A DNA stretch of 64,000 bases, from contig CP136066.1 of NCBI GenBank assembly GCA_032622095.1, forward strand, positions 97,547,319 to 97,611,318, given 5' to 3'. Source of the DNA: Siphonodentalium dalli. Lineage: Eukaryota > Mollusca > Scaphopoda > Gadilida > Siphonodentaliidae. Made by a program: the position numbers and the translations under genes. Under the pieces are notes generated by a model. The model was not told the DNA's origin. It ran no database searches and saw nothing but the letters and a program-made list of their open reading frames with translations. Positions within the stretch are counted from its first letter, which is position 1. Each line of letters opens with the position of its first letter. Positions 53,488 through 63,791 of this stretch are shown piece by piece.

Positions 53488-54866
53488 TTACGCCGAGTTA
53501 TGTAGTAACTGACGAATTATGTGGTAGCTCACGAGTTATGTAGTAACAATCGACGAGTTTTGTGGTAGCTCACGAGTTTTGTAGTAAAATCGACGAGTTA
53601 TGTAGTAATTTCAGGTTACGAGTTTTGTAGTAAAATATCGACGAGATTTGTAGTAAAAAAAAGCAACAATTTTTAGTCAGTTTCAAAGGCGCGTTTAATA
53701 AAATCTTATATAGTAAATGCAATGTTTTTTGTGTAATTGTTTGTGTGCATGGTGGACGTTAATGACACTGTAGCTCAACTTGATGGTGGTCCATCGTCAC
53801 TGCTGCGCCGTTTCTCGGCAGATCTGAACCAAACTTCGTACCTAGAAGTACTATGGCCATGTTATTAACTTGGACCTGGTCCCCATTACACCAGACATCG
53901 CGTTCTGACGTTAATGACGTTGTAGCTCAACTCGATGATGGTCCCTCGTCACTCCTCCGCAGTTTATGTATCCTTCATTGGTTGACCAGTTTGTGGGAGA
54001 GCTTACCAGCAACAAATGGACTGACTGTCCACTATTACTGTCACATGAACTGTTCACGTTTTTTCTTTGATTTTTCAACTACATGTATTATAATTGAATA
54101 TGCAGAGTGTTACTTTGTCAAATTACATGGGTATCCACGAGAACGAACCAAGAACCAAGAGGTGGCGTAGAGTTGTCTATATTGCAAAAACAAAGTTAAA
54201 CGATTATTAGTAACAATAACTGTATGGTACGCATGCATGACTCGCCGCTCTCTTTTTTTCACGGCTAATGTTGGTTGCGTTTATTTCTTAGAGTGCACAA
54301 GCCGCGAATCCATTATGCACTCAGAGAAAAATGACGAACCACATTTGGTTTCCCACCAAGATAGATAGTTTATTCTATTTCGCCAATACAACATGGTATT
54401 AATAAATAGGACGCGACGTCTGACGTAATGGGGGCCAGGTTCAAGTTAATAACATGGCCATAGTACTTCTAGGTACGAATTTTGGCTCAGATCCTATGAG
54501 AAACGACGCAGCAGTGACGAGGGACCAACATCAAGTTGAGCTACAACGTCATTAACGTCCACCACACAAACACTTACACAAAAAACATTGCATTTACTAT
54601 ATACGATTTTATTAAGTCCAAACCCGCCTTTGAAACTGACTAAAAATTGTTGCTACAAAACTCGACGAGTATTACTACACAACTCGTTAGCTTATTTTTT
54701 ACTACAAAACTCGTCGATATTTTACTAGAAAACTCATAACCCAAATTACTACATAACTCGTCGATTTTACTACAAAACTCGTGAGCTACCACAAAACTCG
54801 TCGATTGTTACTACATAACTCGTGAGCTACCACAAAAATCGTCAGTTACTACATAACTCGGCGTAA
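53488..54866. mobile_element. 1.4-kb foldback element with CGAGTTTTGTAGTA array arms
   Basis: TTACGCCGAGTTATGTAGTA at the left is mirrored by TACTACATAACTCGGCGTAA at the right, and the inverted arms extend about 430 bp. The outer 160 bp of each arm is a run of CGAGTT(A/T)TGTAGTAA-type units. The inner part (GTTAATGACACTGTAGCTCA ACTTG) also occurs at 53910 and near 11070. No transposase is present. Confidence 0.8.
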
Positions 54867-54869
54867 GAA

Positions 54870-55895
54870 GAGTCGATAAAACAATGGATTTTGATACACT
54901 TGAGAGGTTTTTGTCCCTTTCGGTACAAAGAACTGCCAGAATAGTTAATAATTTTACTCAATAATCCTATATCCAAATAGCGTATTGTCCTGACTACTAG
55001 TATATGCGAGGAAGCTTCATTTGTATCATAATGTTGATTTTTTTAATTTTAATTGCATAATATAGCATCATGCCCCCTTATATTATAATGAAGAATAAAC
55101 CAGTCCCAAATATTCCAGCCCATTTAAAACAAATGTTGATATGCAATGTGGTCCACTCAAGCAGGGAGCAATCAACTGGAATTAGGTCACAGTGTTAAGC
55201 CATATATGGTGGTCAGCTTTAACTTGGTTATAAACCCATGGCCCAGAACTCATTTCAGCTGAATGTTCCATTGATCAACATGCAGACATGACATGAGTAT
55301 TCACAAATATAGAAAATTATTTATGGTAGCTGCCTTTCTAATTAAATTTCACAAATCAAGAAAATTAAGTCTCATATCATGATCTTCAGATATGATATCA
55401 TAGATATATGAACTGCACTTTTGACAAAAAAATCTATTTTACAGAAGTTCTTGTACCGAAAAACAGCTGACGTTTTAAATATTTTTCACGCCGTAAAAGT
55501 AAAGTAAATGAGGATATAATATCCAATGGGTTGATGGTTCTTAAATATTGTACCACAATAATAGCTTGTACCAAATTTCACAAATAAATTCCTGACATAA
55601 TTTGAGAAAATCCATAAGTTCTGGGTGGATGTGTCTTCAGTGCCTTTAATGCATACATTTATTACATATACTATATATTATAATTTTAAATTATGAACCT
55701 GTTAAATGTGCTTTGTCGTGTATTTGAATTTTAATTTGTATATCTCACACACCATATTTATTGGTTTATTGGGATTAAAGAATTGAATTGAAATTGAAAT
55801 ACCCGGACATTTTGGCAAAACGTGCGTCTGACCCTTAATATCCTTAATGACATTTCCAATTAGATTAGAGTTACACGTTATCTTGTATGCATTAA
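54870..55895. other. AT-rich intergenic spacer
   Basis: No gene or clear repeat recognised. Confidence 0.35.
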
Positions 55896-55901
55896 TATAT
55901 A

Positions 55902-56107
55902 CAGTAATGCTCTAAATAATCGACTCCTTAACCACTGCAGAATTATTGGTAATTTATTTTTTCAGGATTTAGTCGGAAATATGGCTTGTTGTCATTCATC
56001 GGAAAGCTCTCAGTGATGAATGGCAATAAGCCATATTTCCGACTAAATCCTGAAAATTACCCATAATTATGCTGCGGTTAAGGAGTCGATTATTTAGAGC
56101 ATTACTG
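55902..56107. mobile_element. Tc1/mariner-type MITE, 206 bp
   Basis: CAGTAATGCTCTAAATAATC to GATTATTTAGAGCATTACTG with TA on each side; almost a complete palindrome (inner AGTCGGAAATATGGC mirrored). Related to 6148-6290. Confidence 0.88.
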
Positions 56108-56120
56108 TAGGTGTACAGAT

Positions 56121-56330
56121 ATTACAATCCCAGATTACCTTCAGAAACCACTCAGACACAGCAGATATAGCAACGCTGACACTTATCGTCGAATTCATAC
56201 TGGGCCAAACTATTTTAGACATTCATTCTTCCCATCAACTGCTATACTCTGGCACCAACTCCCGCCTGATCTGATCAAGCTCTCTGACCCTGACCAGTTC
56301 AGGAGGAGAGCTTATCAGCTACAACCATGA
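56121..56330 (+). pseudogene. Non-LTR retrotransposon ORF2 C-terminus
   Basis: Seventy codons, including IPDYLQKPLRHSRYSNADTY, GPNYFRHSFFPSTAILWHQL and PPDLIKLSDPDQFRRRAYQL, then TGA. This is the conserved end of CR1/L2-like ORF2 (R..YF.NSFFPR.I..WN.LP). A 3' UTR of about 140 bp follows, ending in (ATAG)n at about 56471-56482. The 5' side is cut at about 56110, directly beside the mariner MITE. Confidence 0.75.
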
Positions 56331-56640
56331 ACCTGACAGCAACCATTGTTTTTAAAATGCTTTTATTTGTACATATTCTTTTAACTGACAAACTTGTCAC
56401 CCTATCACTCTATTCTCCACTTGTACTACGCCTGGTGATAACACCCATATATGGGGGTCGACCAGTACCAATAGATAGATAGTACAGCATGGCGCAAATG
56501 TATAACTAACGGCAAATCAGCAGTCAGAAAGGGGTCACGTGTTTCTCTGTGATATGGGAAACACGGGTGTCCCGTTTCATGCATGCCATTCTCATGTGTC
56601 TCTGACATGTCAGAATGGAATGCGCTGACTGGTCCGGGGG

Positions 56641-56647
56641 TATATAA
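56641..56647 (+). promoter_or_regulatory. TATA box of NPC2-like gene 2
   Basis: TATATAA, 87 bp before the start codon, implies transcription start near 56670. Confidence 0.6.
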
Positions 56648-56733
56648 TCCGTGGGAATAATCATATTGTCGTGCAATCTCAACGATCCGTTCACTTTTCG
56701 AAACTTTTCTTGACGACAGTTCACGTATACAAT

Positions 56734-56806
56734 ATGCTCTTCCTTGTGTGTGTTGGAGTTCTTGCAGCTCTCGTGAACGGAGGAAACGTTAATTTCCACA
56801 GCTGCG
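56734..56806 (+). CDS. NPC2: NPC2-like gene 2, exon 1 (signal peptide)
   Basis: First coding exon of a second secreted ML-domain protein. Twenty-four codons plus one base: MLFLVCVGVLAALVNG is a signal peptide, then GNVNFHSCG, matching the VxFxxCG start of mature NPC2 proteins. Length (73 nt) and phase are identical to exon 1 of gene 1. The donor G|GTTAGT at 56807 is intact although a MITE begins a few bases further on. The TATA box and start agree with a real promoter. Expected role is lipid or sterol binding outside the cell or in lysosomes, by family. Confidence 0.85.
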
Positions 56807-56810
56807 GTTA

Positions 56811-57338
56811 GTAATCATTCCCCTGGTTAAGTTGTCCTGCTAATATGCTATGATGCTGGTGGTCCTGCTGAATTGCTATGATGCGGTAGGGCAAACTGAT
56901 GCCGTTTCGAAAAAAGTACCGTTATTTTTCTAAAGGTGTCATTTTAGAGGGGTTTGGCTGATCCGAGTAATTTGAGAAACACCAGAGTGTGTATGAAACA
57001 TTCAAGAACATATATATATTTTTGAAAAATATTATAATGCCTGCGCTGGTGCTCCTAAAACGACGTTAATAACCATCTTGATTATAGTCGATTTTCAACA
57101 TCTAATACAACCGGTATTACAATCTTTCGCAATACATTTGTTGTCGAATATTTGATACGTATAATGGCGTTTTCTGTATATGTTCAGAATATCGGAACAC
57201 CGCGAAATAGACAAATTAATAAAATATAACGGTACTTTTTGTTAACAGCATCAGTTTGTCCTAACAGCATCATAGCAATTCAGCGGGACCCATCCACATC
57301 ATAGCACATTAGCAGGACCACTTGACCAGGGGTGAATC
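56811..57338. mobile_element. Foldback MITE beside the exon 1 donor of NPC2-like gene 2
   Basis: The left arm (ATTCCCCTGGTTAAGTTGTC, CTGCTAATATGCTATGATG, GGGCAAACTGATGCCG) is mirrored by the right arm (CATCAGTTTGTCCTAACAGC, CATAGCACATTAGCAGGACC, CTTGACCAGGGGTGAATC). The arms are about 140 bp. The left end is 4-5 bp from the GTTAGT donor. A half copy is at 1556-1808. Confidence 0.75.
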
Positions 57339-57841
57339 AGTTTTAGTTTTATGATATGACCACTCTTTTTTTCGTAAGCCTGATTCCGAGTGTTGTATAG
57401 GGTCATATATTTATTGGATTGAGTAATGGTAACAAATTCCTATACACAATGCAAAAATGCGAGCCTCATACATGCAACAATATCTGCAACATGGTCCGGA
57501 CGTTTTTCAAAGAAAGGTCAATTGTTCTATTGATATGATTATGAAATAGTTACTAATATATATTGATCACATAATTAGCATCAAACCCGGCATCATATCT
57601 GACTTGTGTTGGATTAATTCGTGTTGATTGAGACAAACATGGCGATAAGGGTAGTTGAACAATGTTGTCAACATGAAAAGACACATTTCAAAAGGAACTA
57701 CATGTACAGCTGTATATTTTTTCTTGAAGGTGTCTTTACTTCCTCTTGCATGGTTGTTATAAGGAAATCAATATTAATAATGTTTAACCCCAGCCGTTTC
57801 GAGATCGGTTTCCTTGCTAAAATGTGATTATGTGATAAAAT

Positions 57842-57984
57842 GGATCTCATATTCGTCGCAATTCTATACGAAATGTATTACCCTCGTCCACTAAACTCGA
57901 TTCGAGCATCGCAAAAGCTCAGCTCTCATCGAATTTAGTGCATTCGGTTAATAAATATCGTATAGAATTGCGACTCATTAGAGA
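57842..57984. repeat. Hairpin MITE-like inverted repeat
   Basis: GATCTCATATTCGTCGCAAT TCTATACGA is mirrored by TCGTATAGAATTGCGACTCA TTAGAGATC, with partly paired interior. Confidence 0.7.
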
Positions 57985-58189
57985 TCCTCTATATATTATG
58001 TTGCATAATTGTTATCATTGTTATATATATATTTATTATTTAGACATCGGTCTCATGTCCACGGACGTTTTTATGTCATTAAACTGTTACTTTTACTATA
58101 CGCCTTATTCTAAGTGTTGTGTATGGTGATATACGCCTGATTTAGAGTGTTGTATATGGTCCGCATGTGATTCCGGCTGCATATCGGGG

Positions 58190-58545
58190 TCCCATTTTCA
58201 GCCAGCCTGTTCCCCAAATAATAAGCTGATATGGAACTTATTTCAGACACACAATTAAGCCCATATAGGCATTATTTGAATCTGAATTACGCTCTATATG
58301 AAACTAAATGGGACACGATCAAAACAGTCGTATATGAACTTAATTTAATTCGAATAAGCTCATAATTATATAGGCACTATTTAATCTACGTTTTTTCATC
58401 GACACGACTTACCGTGCAGGTGAAATATCTGTATAATGTGTTTTCAACGGAATAACGGGTATAAGTCCCATATGGGCTTATTTCAGAATCAAATAGGTCC
58501 AATATGAACCTGTGATTACTTAGGTCCTATATGAACCTATTTGCA
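58190..58545. repeat. Array of ATATGAACCTATTT / AAATAGG...CATATAGG words
   Basis: Inverted words (CCCATATAGGC, CCTATATGAACCTATTTG, CCCATATGGGCTTATTTCAG) recur through about 350 bp. Confidence 0.5.
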
Positions 58546-59029
58546 CGAGGATATGTTGTTTCCAGTGGAATTTATACAATTTACTCATTTATATGTTCAT
58601 ATTTCTCTACAAATTTCATGCTTTCTATATGTAACTAAATATACAGGCATATATGTATATATTTCATTATAATTACCATGTTGTTTATATAATTCATAGA
58701 GCACAAGAGTGTCTTTTGCACTAATACATGGGCCAAATTCATTAGTGTAAACATATTTTTATTTCCAAATCCAAACATAATACACATAATACACAAATGA
58801 CATAAATATACAACATATAAGAGATAATGTATGGAAATGAGGATCAGACAACAAGCCCGAGGGCTTATATGAAGTCTTCTCCTCTTTGGTGACATGCCCC
58901 TTCCCCAATAAGTGAGGGAGGGGTATCGATCAGACGGGAAAGGATAGAAATAATGTTTTTTAAAGGAGAAGTAACTAAGTTTGAGTTGGGGATGGAAACA
59001 GCGGGAAGATAGTGTTAGGGATAGCATGA

Positions 59030-59115
59030 GGCAGAGAGAGGGAGATATAGAGAGAGAAAGAGAGAGAGAGAGAGAGAGTGAGAGGGAGAGAGAGAATGAG
59101 AGCGAGTGAGAAAGT
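59030..59115 (+). repeat. GA-rich microsatellite
   Basis: (GAGA)n with interruptions. It generates a Leu-Ser repeat in a long antisense frame that is not a gene. Confidence 0.9.
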
Positions 59116-59709
59116 AGAGGGGACAGAGTTTTCAATAATTTAGCTGTTGCGTGATGAAAATTATGCTCGTAGTAATATGCATGCGCCAGGCTCCATGGGA
59201 GGGAGTCAATCGCAATGGCCAATTCCTATTTCAATGAGGTTCACTGTGAATATCGCTGCATTCTTCATGTAGAATAATTTCACGTATATACAGGATAGTG
59301 ACAAGTAAGTAACTTACAAAATAATCGTTATCGGAAGACATTTAGTACTACATATATAATGGGGAACATCGTGCTGCCGCATAACGCGGCCGGAATCCAA
59401 AGCAATTTGTTACCCATACAGATCATGAAAATCTTTTTGTTTTCATAATATATGTCTGTACTGCAATAAATATTTGTTTGTTTTCGCGAAGACTAAGCTC
59501 CCTTGACCCCTGCATTAGTGTATTCTCAGATAAGGCAACATTTGGTAGGGAGTCATATAGTTCTCTTCTGGTCTCTTGATAAAATGTACATTCAAAGAGA
59601 TAGTGGTAAGTTGTCTCAAATTTTTACATGGTTATCTATCAGGTCACCACTCAGGTGGCTGCAGTTCAATCTTAACCTGGTATGGAGGATATGAGATTTA
59701 CGACATGTA

Positions 59710-60390
59710 CTATGATAAAAATAGGCAGGTGGACGTATATTGCCACTGTTCAGTTCCTTTTTGAAGTCTTCGATTGTACTGCTGCTCTGTAGTTTCTGAC
59801 AGTTTGTTCCATTCGGTATAATAGTCATAATTAATATTCGAGGGTAGTCTTATATGTTCAAATCTGAAGTTATATCTGGAATTATTTGCCTGAATTGGTC
59901 GTACATAATTTCTTAAAATTGATGGAGCAGTTCCACGTATCATTTTAAAAAATTGGCATAGCTTGTGTTTTCTACGACGTGAAGAGAGGAGTTCCCAGCC
60001 AGTTTCTGACAAAAGGCACGCGTTACTCGTACTGATGGTTGCACCTGTTACTATTCGGGCCATTTCGTACTGTACCTTTTCAATATCGTCACTAAGATAA
60101 TCAGGGCAGTTATCCCACACAGGAGAGGCATATTCCAGTATTGGTCGGATAAATGTGTAATGTATTTTTTCAAGCGTTACTCTGCATAGCCTGTATCTAT
60201 GTTTACGCACCAAATTCACTCGACCCCATGCTTTATCAAGCATAGATCTGATGTGGATACCCCATGAACCCATGTTATCGAAAGTAAGTCCCAGATGTTT
60301 ATGGCTGTCAACCTCGACAATTGTAGCGGCTCCCATGATCAGATGGGGGTGATATACTGATATATGGCCAAATTCATTCATTCGTTGCAT
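59710..60390 (-). pseudogene. Non-LTR retrotransposon RT, thumb and C-terminal part
   Basis: About 220 codons without a stop: HKHLGLTFDNMGSWGIHI, KIHYTFIRPILEYASPVWDN, IEKVQYEMARIVTGAT and ETGWELLSSRRRKHKLCQFF are hallmarks of the region after the RT palm in jockey/CR1-like elements common in marine invertebrates. The N-terminal part (YADD core) is missing: at about 60378 the sequence changes to a T1-related MITE end (60378-60461). It lies antisense in intron 1 of NPC2-like gene 2. A young 5'-truncated copy by its open frame. Confidence 0.85.
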
Positions 60391-60461
60391 ATATTCTGTT
60401 GAGTATAAACGGAGATGGTCCCATAAATAGCCGGATTTAGTGTAAACTGTACAGCGCCCCT
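60378..60461. mobile_element. Half of a T1-related TTAA MITE
   Basis: On the minus strand AGGGGCGCTGTACAGTTTAC...ACTCAACAGAATATATGCAAC matches the left half of 52181-52384, with TTAA at 60462-60465. The other half is missing at the RT junction. Confidence 0.65.
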
Positions 60462-60531
60462 TTAATCAATTTAGCAGAGTTGATTATAATCATGCTGATA
60501 ATTTGATTCATCATTTCTATATATAATAAAT

Positions 60532-60768
60532 ACGCATTGGCAAGTAGTTATCCTTTAGGAAATGATCATATAATAAGTTCAACAAACGACCACTTATTAT
60601 CTGAACATTTCCTGCCACTAATATGAATGCTTGTACAATTTTTTTATTATCTGTCTTCTACGTGTATTTCCTGAACATACCTCCAAATTAATAATAGATC
60701 ATTCCAATGTATATATTTTATAACTGGATGGAAGAATCCAATTACCATATAAAGAGTTAATCAAAATC
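60532..60768. repeat. Dispersed AAGTTCAAC/CCTCCAAATTAATAATAG repeat
   Basis: Hairpin ATAATAAGTTCAACAAACGA CCACTTATTAT followed by CTGAACATACCTCCAAATTA and TATAACTGG, as at 2.07-2.42 kb and 34.26-34.46 kb. Confidence 0.6.
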
Positions 60769-60794
60769 AACTAAATTGTGCCTGATTCCATTAA

Positions 60795-61292
60795 AGGCAC
60801 GGGCGGCGTTCGTTGCAGAAATATTCATATTTGTTCAAATCGCCATCAACAGAAGGAATATTAAAATATATATAGTTTTGTTCATATGCCAAACATAATC
60901 AGCGCATAAATAGTATATTGTTGTCAAGACGTACGATGGTGTACATAAACAAGAGCCTGCTCGTGTTACAGAAGTTTTGCTTCTGTTTACATAAAACAGT
61001 GCAATTCTAAAGGTTAATCACACACAAATGATATAAACGCTCTTTATTATTTCCTTATCTGGAAAACAGTAACAAATAACGCTCTTTATGTTTACCATAT
61101 CCGGATCTAACGTTTTTGCGTTTGATTACATAAAGGAAAAACATTTGACAATAACATACTGTTTATGCCATATTTCTGATTGGTATAAGAACAAGGTCTG
61201 TCTCTATTTTACTATTATTTCTGTTTATGGCGGTTTTTGACGGAGGTGAATATTTTAAGAGCATATATTCACTGCCAACGCCGCCCGTATCT
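60795..61292 (+). mobile_element. TTAA MITE family T2, uninterrupted copy
   Basis: AGGCACGGGCGGCGTTCGTT to AACGCCGCCCGTATCT, flanked by TTAA (60791-60794, 61293-61296). It holds the empty site of the element nested in the sister copy at 42.5 kb. Its right end is 39 bp from exon 2 of NPC2-like gene 2. Confidence 0.9.
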
Positions 61293-61331
61293 TTAATTGT
61301 ATTTACTAATGATATGGACCATTCTTTACAG

Positions 61332-61445
61332 GCTCTGATGGCGCAAGTATTACATCAGTAGAAGTTAGCGGCTGTGCCCACACAGACCATCTATGTGCAT
61401 TCAGACGTAACCACAATGTGTCAGTGGACATTACATTCGATGCAA
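61332..61445 (+). CDS. NPC2: NPC2-like gene 2, exon 2
   Basis: Acceptor TCTTTACAG and donor A|GTGAGT. Encodes GSDGASITSVEVSGCAHTDH, LCAFRRNHNVSVDITFDA. It aligns with exon 2 of gene 1 with a two-residue insertion between the paired cysteines, same phase at both ends, and keeps a glycosylation site (NVS). Exons 3 and 4 (GVP.P.P, CKSG, YPS and FC motifs) were not found before the window end, so the gene continues beyond 64000 or is incomplete. Confidence 0.87.
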
Positions 61446-61452
61446 GTGAGTA

Positions 61453-63121
61453 ATATTATAGATAGATAGATAGATTTTATTTGTACAATAAACATAGCAT
61501 ATTACAGTTAAACTAAAGATACAAAATTAATGATATTGTACAGGGACTGCATGGCCAATACTGACCGTCTTCCTGCAGTCCCTTAAATAAATAACAAATT
61601 ATCCACTACCTGGCGGTAATTGTCAAATAATAAGTATATATATATAATATATATAATATAATATGATATAATATAATATAATATAATATCCGCAGACCAG
61701 ATTCAATTGTACATGTAGACATCGAATGTCGACTATATAGATTGAATGTAAATAAATAAATAAATAGGGACAGAAAGTCAGTGAACGTTAATACTAGTCA
61801 TATTATAGTCATGGGCTATGTTCAATTGGTGTCATTATAGTAGCTGGTCACATCGAGTTCATTACGATATTTTTAAGTGATACGTGTGCAAATTAATTGA
61901 ACTTGTTATGACCAGACGGGTGAAATATCCAGAAAGAATGACATCAATATCAATAAGTATAATTATAATATTTAGTTATAGGATATAGTTATAATATTTA
62001 GTTATAACATTTAGTTCCGGGGTTATTTTGTAATGAGCAACTGTAACAGTTTTTATTTTTGCAATCGACAATGTATTTGTATATTATTTGATGTGATAGA
62101 GTTTTCTTGAACGTAGCTCTAAATTTACATCCTCTTGATGTTTTATCAATTGAATTCCAAATGTCTGGAAAGGAGTGTTTTGGGAGGGATGCTGAAAATT
62201 ATGATTTCGGTGTTATCAGACGTATATTATTCACATTTCTCGTATTTTTCGCGAGAGAATAAGAGTAGCACGTTTTAAATGATTTCGGTAAGTTATTTCT
62301 AGTCCAATCATACATAAAGCAAGCTGCATTAACTCTAAATATGTCATTGAGGTTCAGGATTCCTTCTTGATTGAACAGAGGTTCGGTATTAGCTCTATAA
62401 CTGGCATTGCAAAAAATACGTATTGACCTTTTCTGCTGTTTTAAAAGTGAATCGAAGGATGCGTGCCCCCAAATATGTATGCCGTATGTTAAGCGACTAT
62501 GTACTAGGGCATAGTAAAGAGTTTTTTGTGCATTTTTCGGAAGAATTCGTTTAACTTTGTTCAGGAGGTAGAGCGTGTGACATAGTTTCTTATGGACCAT
62601 ATCAATATGGTATTTAAATGTAAGGTTTTCATCGATTGAAATGCCAAGAAATTTCAGTGAAGTTTCCTGCATATTATTTCCAACTCGAGTTAGTGCTTTC
62701 CCATTTAGCAAAGCTTTGAAGTTTCTCCACTTTGATTCATTGTTTTTAGGATGCATCAATATAAATTTACTTTTGGATACATTTATTGCAAGTCTGTTGC
62801 AGCAGCACCATATAAACACATTTCTTAGTTGATTTTTTTTTTAAGGCGGTCGTATTTATGGTCTGATGTATATATAGTGGTGTCATCGGCGAATGAAAGT
62901 AGTTTTAATGATGTACTGCGGGGCATATCGTTAACGTACAAGAGGAAAATTGTCGGTGCGATGATGGACCCCTGGGGCACTCCACAAGTGATAGGGTTAA
63001 AGTGCGATTTTGAACCAAGAAATTCAACATATTGTCGTCTGTCCCTGAGATAGCTTGAAAACCATTCGTTCGCTATCCCACGAATTCCATAGTGATTGAA
63101 TTTGGCTAAAAGTATTTCATG
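61453..63121 (-). mobile_element. CR1/L2-like non-LTR retrotransposon, 5'-truncated, frameshifted
   Basis: Minus strand. From 63121 the frame reads HEILLAKFNHYGIRG, then YLRDRRQYVEF, CGVPQGSIIAPTIFLLYVND and LSFADDTTIY (the FADD catalytic motif), to a run of ten A's at 62842-62833. There the frame shifts; the second frame continues NRLAINVSKSKFILM, LKFLGISIDENL, ALVHSRLTYGIHIWGHASF and stops at 62199. The 3' UTR follows to an AATAAAATCTATC tail with (ATCT)n at about 61453-61470. The endonuclease domain and the DLSKAFD part are missing. It lies antisense in intron 2 of NPC2-like gene 2, beginning about 10 bp after the exon 2 donor. Confidence 0.85.
61625..61692 (+). repeat. TATAA microsatellite
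   Basis: (TATAATA)n run within the 3' UTR region of the retrotransposon. Confidence 0.85.
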
Positions 63122-63129
63122 ACTTATAT

Positions 63130-63660
63130 GTAACTTATTACATGTAGTGGCAGCTATATCAAGGCGCAGTGTTAGTATAAATTACTTGTGGTGTATACGA
63201 CTCTGATATGTGTGGGATCCAGAACCAGTGCCGGGGACCTACGTCATAATTTACTCTAAAATTATGGGAGGCCAATTCACATTATTAAAGACATATTATG
63301 TACTTGTTCGGGTGCGTGAAACTGATAAGTTAGTATTCAGGCACTATACCAATTTGAGGAATGCAACATTCTACTAACACCGTTGAAAATCTGAAGCAAA
63401 TCGACCGTACCGCTCCATAGAAAACATCGTCTGAACTACTCTCAATTGTAAATATTGATTACGCAATTCGGGACGCATCTATCGACAATAAACTAACGAA
63501 AACGATTTTACCACCGAGAGTCACTGCATTTAATTAATACATAAGCATGACTGAGTGTGTTGTCAATTTAGATATAACATTTGTGAAAATAACTACTTTG
63601 AACAAGATTATTCTCCATTTCTATTTGATCACCCTACCGGAGTGTTTCACATCACTTTAA
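63130..63660. other. Unassigned intron 2 sequence
   Basis: No exon of NPC2-like gene 2 or clear repeat recognised. Confidence 0.4.
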
Positions 63661-63669
63661 TCATTGTGC

Positions 63670-63765
63670 TACAGCTCAATCAATTGCGATTTAGCGCAAT
63701 TCAATTGCGCTTCATCTCAATTGTGCTTTAGCGTAATTCTGTTGAGATTCAGCGCAATTATCTTT
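63670..63765. repeat. CAATTGCG / CGCAATTG palindrome array
   Basis: Six or so CTCAATTGCG / GCGCAATTCAATTGCGC units spaced about 16 bp apart. Confidence 0.7.
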
Positions 63766-63791
63766 CCATATATGGCCAAACCTCCAGTTAA

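Noticed and set aside
53853-54170. 105-codon frame in the foldback element
   Set aside because: Lies in the foldback arm and centre; no protein family features.
58635-59222. 195-codon antisense frame
   Set aside because: Created by the GA microsatellite (Leu-Ser runs) and AT-rich flanks; no domain or splice support.
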